DNA of 45,842 nucleotides, from contig JAKSBG010000193.1 of the NCBI GenBank assembly GCA_022361255.1, positions 1 to 45,842 on the forward strand. The letters are read 5' to 3'. A program made the position numbers and the translations under genes. Below the pieces are notes generated by a model. The model worked only from the letters and a program-made list of their open reading frames with translations, did no database searches and had not been told where the DNA came from. Below are positions 15,728-23,486 of this stretch, piece by piece. Each line of letters begins with the position of its first letter. The stretch's first letter is position 1. The stretch is from Verrucomicrobiales bacterium. Its GTDB lineage: Bacteria > Verrucomicrobiota > Verrucomicrobiia > Verrucomicrobiales > DEV007.

Positions 15728-18727
15728 TCAGCGGCGTTGCGGAAGGAGGGGGCCGTTGATGATTGGCCCGATATTCGCACCGGCCCATGAGGAAACGGTC
15801 CCCTGGCAGAAGGTGTCGAGCGCGATTCCAAGAAGCTCTTCCGCTCTTGCCCAGGGGTGGTCGGCAATAAAAACGATGTCTTTTGGTTCCAGCCGAAATC
15901 CAGTGTCGCGGGCCGTGAGAGTTCGCTGCATATCTACGACGAAAGTTTCCGGTTTCTCAAGGGATCCACGGATCACGAGAATGCGTTTGCGGTAGGCTTT
16001 TTCGCTGAATCCTCCGGCCTGGGCAATCGCACTGTGAACCGATGTATGGGCCAGCAGCCCCTGAGTTCCCTGCATTTTGACATTTCCAAACACGTGGATT
16101 TCGTTGGAGTTGGCGGAGGGAAAATAGAGATAGTCACCGGCGGCAACGGAGAGATTCTGGCTCATATCCCCGCGGAAGAAGAGAGCTTCGAAATCGACAT
16201 TGAGCCGTTTCCCACCTCGAATCAGGAAGCTGCGCCGCAGGTCGGCCAGCTCAACCGTGTTCTGCTGAAAAAGGCCCGTTTCAAGCCCTCCGGCAGCGGC
16301 AACGACATCCGTGACTTTCATGGGGCGCTCAAGCTGGATGGCTCCCTTTTTCACGATTTTTCCAAGGACGTAGACGCGCTGGCTCCGGAAGAGGTGCGGC
16401 GTGACAGTGATGCGGATGTTGCGATAGTAGCGGGAGAGTTCCCGATTCAATACCGTTCTGAGTCCGTCGATACTGAGTCCTGCTGCAGGAATCGCCTGTG
16501 CCTGGAGGTAGGTAAGGGTGCCATCAGGACCGACCGTGACGCCTTCCCGGGACAGTTCCGGCTCACCGGCGAAGCGGATGTTAACTTTGTCACCCGCACC
16601 GAGAAGAACCGGGGTCGCCGCCTCAAGGTGGGTGGCCGGAAGAAATGAGGCAAGGGCAATCCCCGCAGTAACCGCAAGTTTTTGAAACCGCTCCAGTTTT
16701 TGCAGAGGACGAAGACTGTAGGTCGGGCATTCTTCGAGCAGCGCTCCGGTGAGGGAACACCCTGCGGCATCATAGAGGCGGGTCTGTTCAGAGCAGGGCG
16801 CCACCTTTTCCAGACCTTTTCCGATCCAGAGAAGGTTGGGCAGGTTTTCAGCAAGCAGCAGGGTTTCCGGCGCTCCGGGATCAGGGAGTTCGATGAGAAT
16901 CACCAGCTGACTTGAGCTTGTCCAGTCGTTCACGGCATCGAGAAACTGACTGCGTTGCGTGGCGTTCCATTCCCAGTCGTCCTCGACGTGGATATGCAGA
17001 ATTTTTTCCGGACGTTCCGTAAGTACTTCCAGAATCCGCTCCGTGACGTCGAGAGCAGATTCAAGACTGACAGAGTGTTCGGTTTTTGTGCGTGAAACGA
17101 GAAGGGCGGATGCCCCCCGTCGGGCCGCCGCTTCCGCGAGTAGAGCGGGGAGGGCACTTTGGTGCGATGTAAGCAGGCCGCAAACCTTCGCCTCGCATGA
17201 TTCCGCACGGCGGAGTTGTGGCAGAAGGCGCGTCCAGGTAGTGAATGCCCACTCTTTGCGTGCTACCGGATCTTCCAGCGTCGCGGCCTCGACGTGTCCG
17301 AGAACAGGGAGTTTCGTGATCCTTTTGAGATCGTCCGCAGACTGAATCCGGTTGCTGAGGAAGATAGAGACGACGGAAAGGAATACGATCAGGCCGGCAC
17401 CTCCCGCGAATCCGGCACCTGCGGCCAGCATCGTTTTTTGCGTGGGAGTCATCACAGCCACGTCTTCGATGCGGTCTTTGGAGAGAAGGCGGAAGGCTCC
17501 TTCGGCACTGTCCTTGACGAGGGTGGCTTCGCGCAGTCGAGCCGCAAGAAGGTTGCGTGAGGTTTCTGCAGCAACGCGTCGTGCCCGGATACGGGCAAGC
17601 TCCACGGACTTCCGGGGCAGTTGATCCAGCTTCTCCCCGACAGCGAGCCGAACTTCGTCCAGCTTTTCCAGCTGTTCCGCAAGAGCGCGTTTCTCCCCGC
17701 GAAGCTTGATGAGATCGAGGTAGAGGCTCTCAGCAATGGCATTCTCGCCGGGACGGGGCGGTTGGGAGGCGGTGGCGGGGTTCTGGATTTCCGCCTCTGC
17801 TTCCAACTCGAGAGACCGGACTGTCGCGAGAGCATTCTGCAAAGTCGGATGCTCGTCGGTGTAGCGTAGCTGAAGAGCGGCAAGTTCCTCGCGGGCCTCG
17901 TGAAGTTTCGCCGCCGCCGGGCTGACTTTGGCCAATTCGTCTTCAATTTCCCCGATACGGAGATCGAGAGTCTCGTGGTCGAGGCGAATCTCCTGGTAAC
18001 GAAGATTGTGATTGGCGAGCTCTCCGAGCAGGGCGTCGGTTTGCTTGTCAGGATCCACAATGTCTTCCTTTTTCGCGTAGGCGAGCAGCTCGGCATTGAG
18101 GCGGTCGATTTCAGATTCGGCTTGATCGATTTCCTTTTTGAGGAGACCTGCCATGGTGCCGGCATCGTGTTGCTGAATAGACCGGGAAAACTCGAGGACT
18201 TCGCCGAGATAGGCTTCCAGGGCGACGAGAGAGGTTTTTCGATCCTGATCCGAATTGATCGAAACATGAATGATGTCGGTGTTGCGCTGAGGGTTAACCG
18301 AGAGCCCGGCTCGCAGTGCCCCCTCATTCATCAGACCCTCCATGCGCGTGACCGCTCCTTCGAGAACCGGTCCCGACCACATCATTGCGACCATATTGGG
18401 AATCGAGACCTCTTGGGGAGTGTAGGGGTCGCCTCCTTCACTCTGGCGGAGCGAATTTTGAGGGGCCAGTTTGATGAGTTGTGCCGAGGCGATGTGACGG
18501 GTTTCGAATTTTTTTGAAGCAACGAAACCAAAAAGAACGGCGAGGATGCTGCCGAGAAGGAACGCGGCCCAGAGCCAGCGGTAGATGGCGTCAGCGACGC
18601 GAAGAGGATCAAAGGGAAGGGAAAAGGAGGCCGGTTCAGTCGCAGTCGATTCGTCTTCACGAATCGATGCGTCCGCTTTCGCAAGCTGCGAGTGATGGGG
18701 ATGGATGACTGCGGTGCTCGATGACAT
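15728..18727 (-). CDS. Fused polysaccharide copolymerase (Wzz/Wzc-like) and export protein (Wza-like)
   Basis: 999 residues from the ATG at 18727; an in-frame ATG at 18787 would add 20 residues and deepen the overlap with the upstream gene. In order: transmembrane helix 1 at about 50-70; Wzz-like periplasmic domain; long coiled coil about 190-410; transmembrane helix 2 about 432-456; a P-loop-kinase-like domain about 475-665 in which the Walker A site is lost (GLLTSHQSALPALLAEAAAR, no GK[ST]); a signal-peptide-like helix about 683-703 ending HLEAATP; Poly_export domain about 705-780; two SLBB domains from about 783 and 877; a final helix like that of the separate export protein. Topology fits inner-membrane copolymerase, inactive cytoplasmic domain, then return to the periplasm. 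No Tyr-rich tail is present. One protein could thus bridge polymer-length control and export. Confidence 0.9.
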   Translation of the reverse strand: MSSSTAVIHPHHSQLAKADASIREDESTATEPASFSLPFDPLRVADAIYRWLWAAFLLGSILAVLFGFVASKKFETRHIASAQLIKLAPQNSLRQSEGGDPYTPQEVSIPNMVAMMWSGPVLEGAVTRMEGLMNEGALRAGLSVNPQRNTDIIHVSINSDQDRKTSLVALEAYLGEVLEFSRSIQQHDAGTMAGLLKKEIDQAESEIDRLNAELLAYAKKEDIVDPDKQTDALLGELANHNLRYQEIRLDHETLDLRIGEIEDELAKVSPAAAKLHEAREELAALQLRYTDEHPTLQNALATVRSLELEAEAEIQNPATASQPPRPGENAIAESLYLDLIKLRGEKRALAEQLEKLDEVRLAVGEKLDQLPRKSVELARIRARRVAAETSRNLLAARLREATLVKDSAEGAFRLLSKDRIEDVAVMTPTQKTMLAAGAGFAGGAGLIVFLSVVSIFLSNRIQSADDLKRITKLPVLGHVEAATLEDPVARKEWAFTTWTRLLPQLRRAESCEAKVCGLLTSHQSALPALLAEAAARRGASALLVSRTKTEHSVSLESALDVTERILEVLTERPEKILHIHVEDDWEWNATQRSQFLDAVNDWTSSSQLVILIELPDPGAPETLLLAENLPNLLWIGKGLEKVAPCSEQTRLYDAAGCSLTGALLEECPTYSLRPLQKLERFQKLAVTAGIALASFLPATHLEAATPVLLGAGDKVNIRFAGEPELSREGVTVGPDGTLTYLQAQAIPAAGLSIDGLRTVLNRELSRYYRNIRITVTPHLFRSQRVYVLGKIVKKGAIQLERPMKVTDVVAAAGGLETGLFQQNTVELADLRRSFLIRGGKRLNVDFEALFFRGDMSQNLSVAAGDYLYFPSANSNEIHVFGNVKMQGTQGLLAHTSVHSAIAQAGGFSEKAYRKRILVIRGSLEKPETFVVDMQRTLTARDTGFRLEPKDIVFIADHPWARAEELLGIALDTFCQGTVSSWAGANIGPIINGPLLPQRR

Positions 18728-19925
18728 GGGATGGGTGTCGGTTCGGGGCACTGTCAGTCTCAAAGGCGGGAGTCTCAATCCCCCCAAATGGAGGTCTCAG
18801 AGTGTTTCGGCACGTATCCAGCAGGGTTTGCGCGACATTCTCCCAGCGAAATTTTTGAGCATGCTCGAGTCCCTTTCTCCGCAATTCTGCCTGAAGCTCA
18901 GGATCTACGGCAATGGTTGCGAGGGATTCCTGGAGGGAATCGATGGACTCCGGATCGATCATCAGAGCTGAATCGCCCACTACTTCACGGAGAGCTCCCC
19001 GGTCGGAGCTGATCACCGGGCAGCCACAGGCCATCGCTTCGATTGGGGGCAGTCCGAATCCTTCGAAAAGGGAGGGGAAAATCATGGCACCGGCTTTCCG
19101 GTAGAGGTCGGGTAGCACCTCATCGGAAACGAATCCGGGAAATTCAATCGCGTCGTGATGCCTTGCATTTGCCGCCGCGTTTCGAATCACCTCCGCACCA
19201 TGCCAGTCTCCTCCTGCGAGCACGAGCCTCCAGTTCGAACCCGTCGCGGTTTTGAATCGATCAAAAGCTTCGATCAGGCGGACATGGTTTTTTGCGGGAT
19301 GCTCGAGCCGGGAGAGATAGAGAAAGAAAGGAGTGTCGGCGGGTGGAGGTGCCTGTTCCCTTTTCGTGGGAGTGAGGTTTCCCGGATGAAAGCGTTCGTG
19401 TTCGAGCCCGTTCCAGACAACGCGAATCTTTGCAGGGGAAATCCGGAAAAAAGTCTTGAGGTCTGATCCGGTAAAATGGCTGACGGTGAGAATGGCATCC
19501 TGTCTTTTCGCGAGAAACCGGGCAATGTAGCGACCGTAGAACATGCGGACCGGATCGTATTTTCCGGCAAGCCGGAATGGTGCGAGATCGTGAATTGTCG
19601 AAACCATCGGGCAGGGCGCAAAAGCGAGCATGCGCCGATAGGAAGGAATGTGGACGACGTCAGCGTTTTCTTTCCGAAGGAGGAAGGGGAGAACAAACTG
19701 ATGCCAGAAAATGTTCTTCACCGGGGAGCGCCATCTTTCTGCGACTGGTATGATGCGAACACGTTTGCTCGCGAAATCGAAGAGGGGAATATCCTCCTGA
19801 AGCACAAACAGGGTCAGGCGGTGGGAGCCCGGGGTATCGAGCAATGAGCGGACGAGTTCAAAGACATAGCGTGCAACGCCGGATTCTCCCCGTTGAATCA
19901 CGCTGGTTGAAATGGCGAGGTTCAT
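18657..19925 (-). CDS. Glycosyltransferase family 4 protein
   Basis: 422 residues from the ATG at 19925, which overlaps the stop of the upstream GT4-WecG gene (ATGA). The open frame reaches 20072, but the glycosyltransferase fold starts at NLAISTSVIQRGESGVARYV. The acceptor domain has VVHIPSYRRM and STIHDLAPFR; the donor domain has PFFLYLSRLEHPAKNHVRLI, then FPSLFEGFGLPPIEAMACGC (EX7E) and SSDRGALREVVGDSALM, typical of the mannosyltransferase-like GT4 branch. The fold ends near LLDTCRNTL; the last ~45 residues (from RPPFGGIETP) have no glycosyltransferase similarity, coincide with a GC-rich repeat-like sequence, and overlap the start of the fusion protein gene by 71 bases. The original stop may have been lost. 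Confidence 0.9.
   Translation of the reverse strand: MNLAISTSVIQRGESGVARYVFELVRSLLDTPGSHRLTLFVLQEDIPLFDFASKRVRIIPVAERWRSPVKNIFWHQFVLPFLLRKENADVVHIPSYRRMLAFAPCPMVSTIHDLAPFRLAGKYDPVRMFYGRYIARFLAKRQDAILTVSHFTGSDLKTFFRISPAKIRVVWNGLEHERFHPGNLTPTKREQAPPPADTPFFLYLSRLEHPAKNHVRLIEAFDRFKTATGSNWRLVLAGGDWHGAEVIRNAAANARHHDAIEFPGFVSDEVLPDLYRKAGAMIFPSLFEGFGLPPIEAMACGCPVISSDRGALREVVGDSALMIDPESIDSLQESLATIAVDPELQAELRRKGLEHAQKFRWENVAQTLLDTCRNTLRPPFGGIETPAFETDSAPNRHPSHVIEHRSHPSPSLAACESGRIDS
18775..18800. repeat. Short repeat-like sequence inside a glycosyltransferase C-terminal extension
   Basis: TCAATCCCCCCAAATGGAGG (18775-18794) followed by TCTCAG is a C-run/G-run element like those in gaps at 14944, 24811, 28593 and 33830. 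GTCTCA occurs on both sides. It is translated as RPPFGGIETP in the extra tail of the glycosyltransferase ending at 18657. The match to the other elements is partial. Confidence 0.3.
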
Positions 19926-21889
19926 GATGGCCGTGCAGGGTTGGAATTCCGTCGCAATTCCGTCCACGCGGCTGCGACAAAGACGGATAGATCGGTTGCG
20001 TATCTTTGAAAGAGGCGTCGCGGTTCCTGAAGAAGCCGGAATACCCATTCGAGACCGGAACGACGCATCCACCGGGGGGCTCGTTTCCTGTTACCGGCAA
20101 GGAAATCGACGGTTGCACCCAGACCGATTCCGACCGGAACCCCGGAGGTGGCGAGATGACGGGAAAGCCATTTCTCCTGTTTGGGGCACCCGAAGAAAGT
20201 CAGGAGAATGTCGGGCGACGCAAATTCGATCCGGCGGAGAATCTCGTCCTGGTCCATGTCTTCGAGAGGGGCAAAAGCAGGGGAGTAACTTCCGGCAATT
20301 TCGAGGCGGGGATAGTGATTGCCAACATTCTCCACAGCCTGTTCCAATACCTGTTCTTTGCCGCCCAGAAAAAATACGCGCCAACCTTTCCGTTCCGCGA
20401 GAGCAAGGAGGTGGGGCGTCATGTCTGATCCGGCAACACGCTCCGGCAACGCTTTTCCGAGAAGCCGGGAAAGCCAGACCAGGGGAGTTCCGTCGCAGAG
20501 AACGAGGGGGGCGTTTTCCAGAATTTCGCGCAGTTCGGGATCGCGGCGTGACTGAACGAGAAAGTCGACGTTAGCGGTCGCAATCTGGCTGGGCTGCCTT
20601 GATTCCACCATCTCCGAAATCCGGGCCAGAGTCCCTTCGAGGGAAACCCGGTCGAAGGGGATGTCGAGCATGCGAACGCGGTCGCGGTTCGGTGTCGACA
20701 TTGCGGGGTAGGAGTTTGCGAGGTCTTTTCCGATCGATTTCCACGCGAAGTGTTCATGCGCCTGACGAATACCGTTGGTCTGAAGGTTTCCCCGGAGGAT
20801 TTCCGAAGACAAAGCATCGACCACTTTTGCGGCGAACGCTCCGGCATCGTCGGCCAGCAAAATATCAGTTCCGTCTTTGAGATTCAGACCCTGAGCTCCG
20901 ATCGAAGTCGACACGACCGGAAGTCCCATCGAGAGGCTCTCAATGATTTTCAGACGTGTGCCTCCGCCGATACGAAGTGGCACGATCTGAATCCACGATC
21001 GACGGTAGTAGGGGCGAACGTCGGGAACCCCGCCTGTAACCGTGACGCCTTCTACTTTTGAATACTCCCGGATTTCGGGGCCTGCCTCTCTCCCGACGAT
21101 CAGAACTTTCAGTTCCGGTATTGCCTTCGCAATATGTTGGTGGATTTCCGAAAAATACCAGCGGATGGCGTCGATATTCGGCATGTAATCCATCGCACCG
21201 CAAAAGACGATCGTCGGGGAGAGGTCGGTGTTGTTGTGCGGATCGTGGCGGAAATAGTCGAGGTCGACTCCGTTGGGAACGACCTGGAGGGGAACGGAGC
21301 GACTGATAAATCTGCGGACGAATCGATGATCGTCCGGACCACAAAGAACCTGGCGTTGGCTTCTTCGGGCGACGCGCTTTTCGTAGAACCAGAGTTTTGC
21401 GATGTTCTCGAGGGCGAGAAGTTTTCCTTTCCACGAGCGAATGCCAAAACGGGTTTGCTGAGTCTGATACTGGAGGTCAACCCGGCTGCGATCGACGGTT
21501 AGAGGAATGTCTTTGTGTTCTGTTAGAAAATACTGAGCGAGCACGATATCGCAAACATGGACGGCATCGTAGTCGTAGCGCCGGAGTTGCTCCCGGATGG
21601 AATTGGCAACTTCTTCGCAGTTCCAGTGCTCGATCGTCGACGGTTTCGGTTGAAAGAAGCGCTGCGGGAAAAGCTTCTTCCATTTCGGGTGCGAGAACGG
21701 GACGAAACGAACCTCGCGACAGAAGGACTCAAATACCGGCTGATGTTCGAGTCGCTCACCGTTTTCACTGAGTGCGAGGAGGTCGACCGTGTGACGCTCA
21801 GCGAGCCCCAGGAGGAGGTGGAAAGTTCGCTGAAACGTCCCACGGTCTAAAGGAAAAGGAATGTAGGGGTAGATGACGAGAATGTTCAT
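19922..21889 (-). CDS. Glycosyltransferase GT4 fused to WecG/TagA/CpsF glycosyltransferase
   Basis: 655 residues from the ATG at 21889; the upstream part of the open frame (to 22120) is antisense-like and overlaps the acetyltransferase gene. Residues 1-395 are a GT4 enzyme (NILVIYPYIPFPLDRGTFQR, FCGAMDYMPNIDAIRWYFSE, VPLRIGGGTRLKIIESLSMG), of the subgroup similar to sugar transferases of the PEP-CTERM/exopolysaccharide loci. Residues about 405-640 are a complete WecG/TagA/CpsF domain (GT26): TANVDFLVQSRRDPELREIL, VLCDGTPLVWLSRLLGK, FGCPKQEKWLSRHL and GLGATVDFLAGNRKRAPRWM. GT26 enzymes add N-acetylmannosamine(uronate), glucose or similar to a lipid-linked sugar. The junction falls at Met397, exactly where a free WecG could start, which suggests fusion of two neighbouring genes. 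Two successive sugar additions by one protein are plausible. Confidence 0.92.
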   Translation of the reverse strand: MNILVIYPYIPFPLDRGTFQRTFHLLLGLAERHTVDLLALSENGERLEHQPVFESFCREVRFVPFSHPKWKKLFPQRFFQPKPSTIEHWNCEEVANSIREQLRRYDYDAVHVCDIVLAQYFLTEHKDIPLTVDRSRVDLQYQTQQTRFGIRSWKGKLLALENIAKLWFYEKRVARRSQRQVLCGPDDHRFVRRFISRSVPLQVVPNGVDLDYFRHDPHNNTDLSPTIVFCGAMDYMPNIDAIRWYFSEIHQHIAKAIPELKVLIVGREAGPEIREYSKVEGVTVTGGVPDVRPYYRRSWIQIVPLRIGGGTRLKIIESLSMGLPVVSTSIGAQGLNLKDGTDILLADDAGAFAAKVVDALSSEILRGNLQTNGIRQAHEHFAWKSIGKDLANSYPAMSTPNRDRVRMLDIPFDRVSLEGTLARISEMVESRQPSQIATANVDFLVQSRRDPELREILENAPLVLCDGTPLVWLSRLLGKALPERVAGSDMTPHLLALAERKGWRVFFLGGKEQVLEQAVENVGNHYPRLEIAGSYSPAFAPLEDMDQDEILRRIEFASPDILLTFFGCPKQEKWLSRHLATSGVPVGIGLGATVDFLAGNRKRAPRWMRRSGLEWVFRLLQEPRRLFQRYATDLSVFVAAAWTELRRNSNPARPS

Positions 21890-21900
21890 GGTGTCCGTGA

Positions 21901-22413
21901 CTATGGGGTAGCTAATACCCGCGCGGGAATTCCCGCAGCCCTCACATTTGGGGGGATCTCCTTTGTCACGACTGCGGAAACTCCGATCACGGCGTCGTCC
22001 CCGATGGTGACGGCTCCGACGGCTTTTGCGCCATCGCCCATGAAGACACCGTTTCCGAGGACAGGTCCCTGCCTGTTGCCATGCGCGAGAACCAGTCTGG
22101 TGTCCGCGTAGAGATCGCAATTTTTTCCCACTACCGATCCGGGTGCGATGATGATTCCAGTCGGATGCGGAAGCCGCAGTCCGGGGCCGATACGGGCCTC
22201 ACTGCTGATTTCGATACGGAAGAACCAGAAGAGCAGTTTCGCAGGGATGATCGTCGGGATCCGGTGCTTGCGGCACCAGAACTGGAATCGAATAAGAGCG
22301 ACGGCGTGAATGCTGTTGAGTGTGCCGGCCAGCAGTTTTCGCTTCCACCCGGGGAGGGCATTGTAGTCGGCGAGGTTGCGTTCGATGTCGCGGGAAAGGT
22401 TGGGGAAGATCAT
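21901..22413 (-). CDS. Serine acetyltransferase-like hexapeptide acyltransferase
   Basis: 170 residues from the ATG at 22413. A short helical N-terminal part is followed by a left-handed beta helix: RIGPGLRLPHPTGIIIAPGS (His83 is the probable catalytic base), then GVFMGDGAKAVGAVTIGDDA and the closing IPPNVRAAGIPARV. This is the CysE-related LbH fold widely used in polysaccharide loci to O- or N-acetylate sugars; real serine acetyltransferases are longer at the N terminus and would be expected near cysteine genes, absent here. It lies two bases after the stop of the nucleotidyltransferase-fold gene and 11 bases before the next start, so it is within the operon. An open frame starting at 22488 is rejected because it runs over the upstream gene. 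Confidence 0.87.
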   Translation of the reverse strand: MIFPNLSRDIERNLADYNALPGWKRKLLAGTLNSIHAVALIRFQFWCRKHRIPTIIPAKLLFWFFRIEISSEARIGPGLRLPHPTGIIIAPGSVVGKNCDLYADTRLVLAHGNRQGPVLGNGVFMGDGAKAVGAVTIGDDAVIGVSAVVTKEIPPNVRAAGIPARVLATP

Positions 22414-22415
22414 CG

Positions 22416-23486
22416 TTATCCGTGTCGTTGCCACAGGCCTACCCAGTTTTCGGGGCGGCACGAGGCGGGTTGATTTTCTTCCCGGCACCAGAGTTGGGAA
22501 CAGAGCAGGTCGAGGAGACGTTCTCTCGGGTGCGAATCATCAAGCAAACCTGCAGGCCCACTGTCCCGGAAGTTGATCAGGCGGTTCCGTAGATTAAACG
22601 GAGTGGACGTCTGCGATCGAATTTTGAGATAGTAATCCGCCGAGGGAATAAACCGTCCCAGCCTTTTGGATTCGATTTGCAGGAAAACTTCGAGAAGCTG
22701 ATCTGAAACGTCCTCAAGGCAATCCTGCAGTTCCTCTTTCGAGCATTCGGGCAGGTGCGGATGAAGTTTGAATTCCACGCCGGCCCAATGGTGCTCTACG
22801 ACTTCCTTGTTTCTCTGCAGCGAGACGAGTCTCTTGTGTCGCTCAAGACAGCTCCAGTGATATCGCCCCCGGCTCGCGAGAATGGAATCGCCCATCGCAA
22901 GCTGCGCTTTGGCGAGATTTCTGAATACAAAATCTGCGTCTTTGCTGTCGAACGAATCCTGAGAAAGCCGGCGCTTCGCGAAGAGAAGCCCCGATGCCCG
23001 GTTCATCAGAAGTCGAGTTGCCTCCGATACCGGAAGATTCTTCGGGTCGGCGTGGTGCTGGCAGTTCTCGAGAAGACTTTCGTCACCGAGGACCCAGAAG
23101 TGTCCCATCAGGAGGTCGTAGTAAAACATGGAGGGATTTGATCGCTGAATTTCCCCCGACCCGAGCAGCCGGATTTCAACGTCGATGTCATACTTCTCCG
23201 TCAGGCGGATCTCGAGAGCGTGAATTTTCCGGTTCCAGCGTTTTCGGAGAATGTGCCTGGGGCCGTGGGCGAAGGCAAAGAACTCGACATCATTGTATGG
23301 TTTATCACCCGCCTCAGTGTGAAAGACTCCACCTTCCCCTCTGCCATACCCGCCAGCGAGGGCGATCCCTTTCAGGGTTTTCGGAGACATGATTGCAAGC
23401 AACTCTTCCCGAACGTCCCTGCAGATTTCTGCGATACGACACTCGAGAAATTCATCTCCGTCTCTGGTAAAAAGCTGGCTGCTCAT
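22416..23486 (-). CDS. Nucleotidyltransferase-fold protein of unknown function
   Basis: 356 residues. The N-terminal third has the polymerase-beta-type nucleotidyltransferase pattern: IALAGGYGRGEGGV (about 41-54), then YNDVEFFAF (about 64-72) and IDVEIRLLG (about 99-107), giving the G-rich loop and three candidate carboxylates for metal binding. The rest is helical with many charged residues and aromatic pairs, and matches nothing I recognise. It does not resemble sugar-1-phosphate nucleotidyltransferases, which have a different fold. The start overlaps the stop of the GT4 gene before it (ATGA), and the acetyltransferase follows two bases after its stop, so it is firmly in the polysaccharide operon. 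It might modify a sugar or an acceptor, or regulate the locus; nothing in the sequence decides this. Confidence 0.72.
   Translation of the reverse strand: MSSQLFTRDGDEFLECRIAEICRDVREELLAIMSPKTLKGIALAGGYGRGEGGVFHTEAGDKPYNDVEFFAFAHGPRHILRKRWNRKIHALEIRLTEKYDIDVEIRLLGSGEIQRSNPSMFYYDLLMGHFWVLGDESLLENCQHHADPKNLPVSEATRLLMNRASGLLFAKRRLSQDSFDSKDADFVFRNLAKAQLAMGDSILASRGRYHWSCLERHKRLVSLQRNKEVVEHHWAGVEFKLHPHLPECSKEELQDCLEDVSDQLLEVFLQIESKRLGRFIPSADYYLKIRSQTSTPFNLRNRLINFRDSGPAGLLDDSHPRERLLDLLCSQLWCREENQPASCRPENWVGLWQRHG

Noticed and set aside
21941-21960. ACATTTGGGGGGATC resembling the dispersed palindromes
   Set aside because: It encodes the conserved IPPN turn at the end of the acetyltransferase beta helix, so the similarity is explained by coding constraint.
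21901-22413. Serine acetyltransferase of cysteine synthesis (CysE)
   Set aside because: Too short at the N terminus and placed among glycosyltransferase genes; a sugar acyltransferase is more likely.
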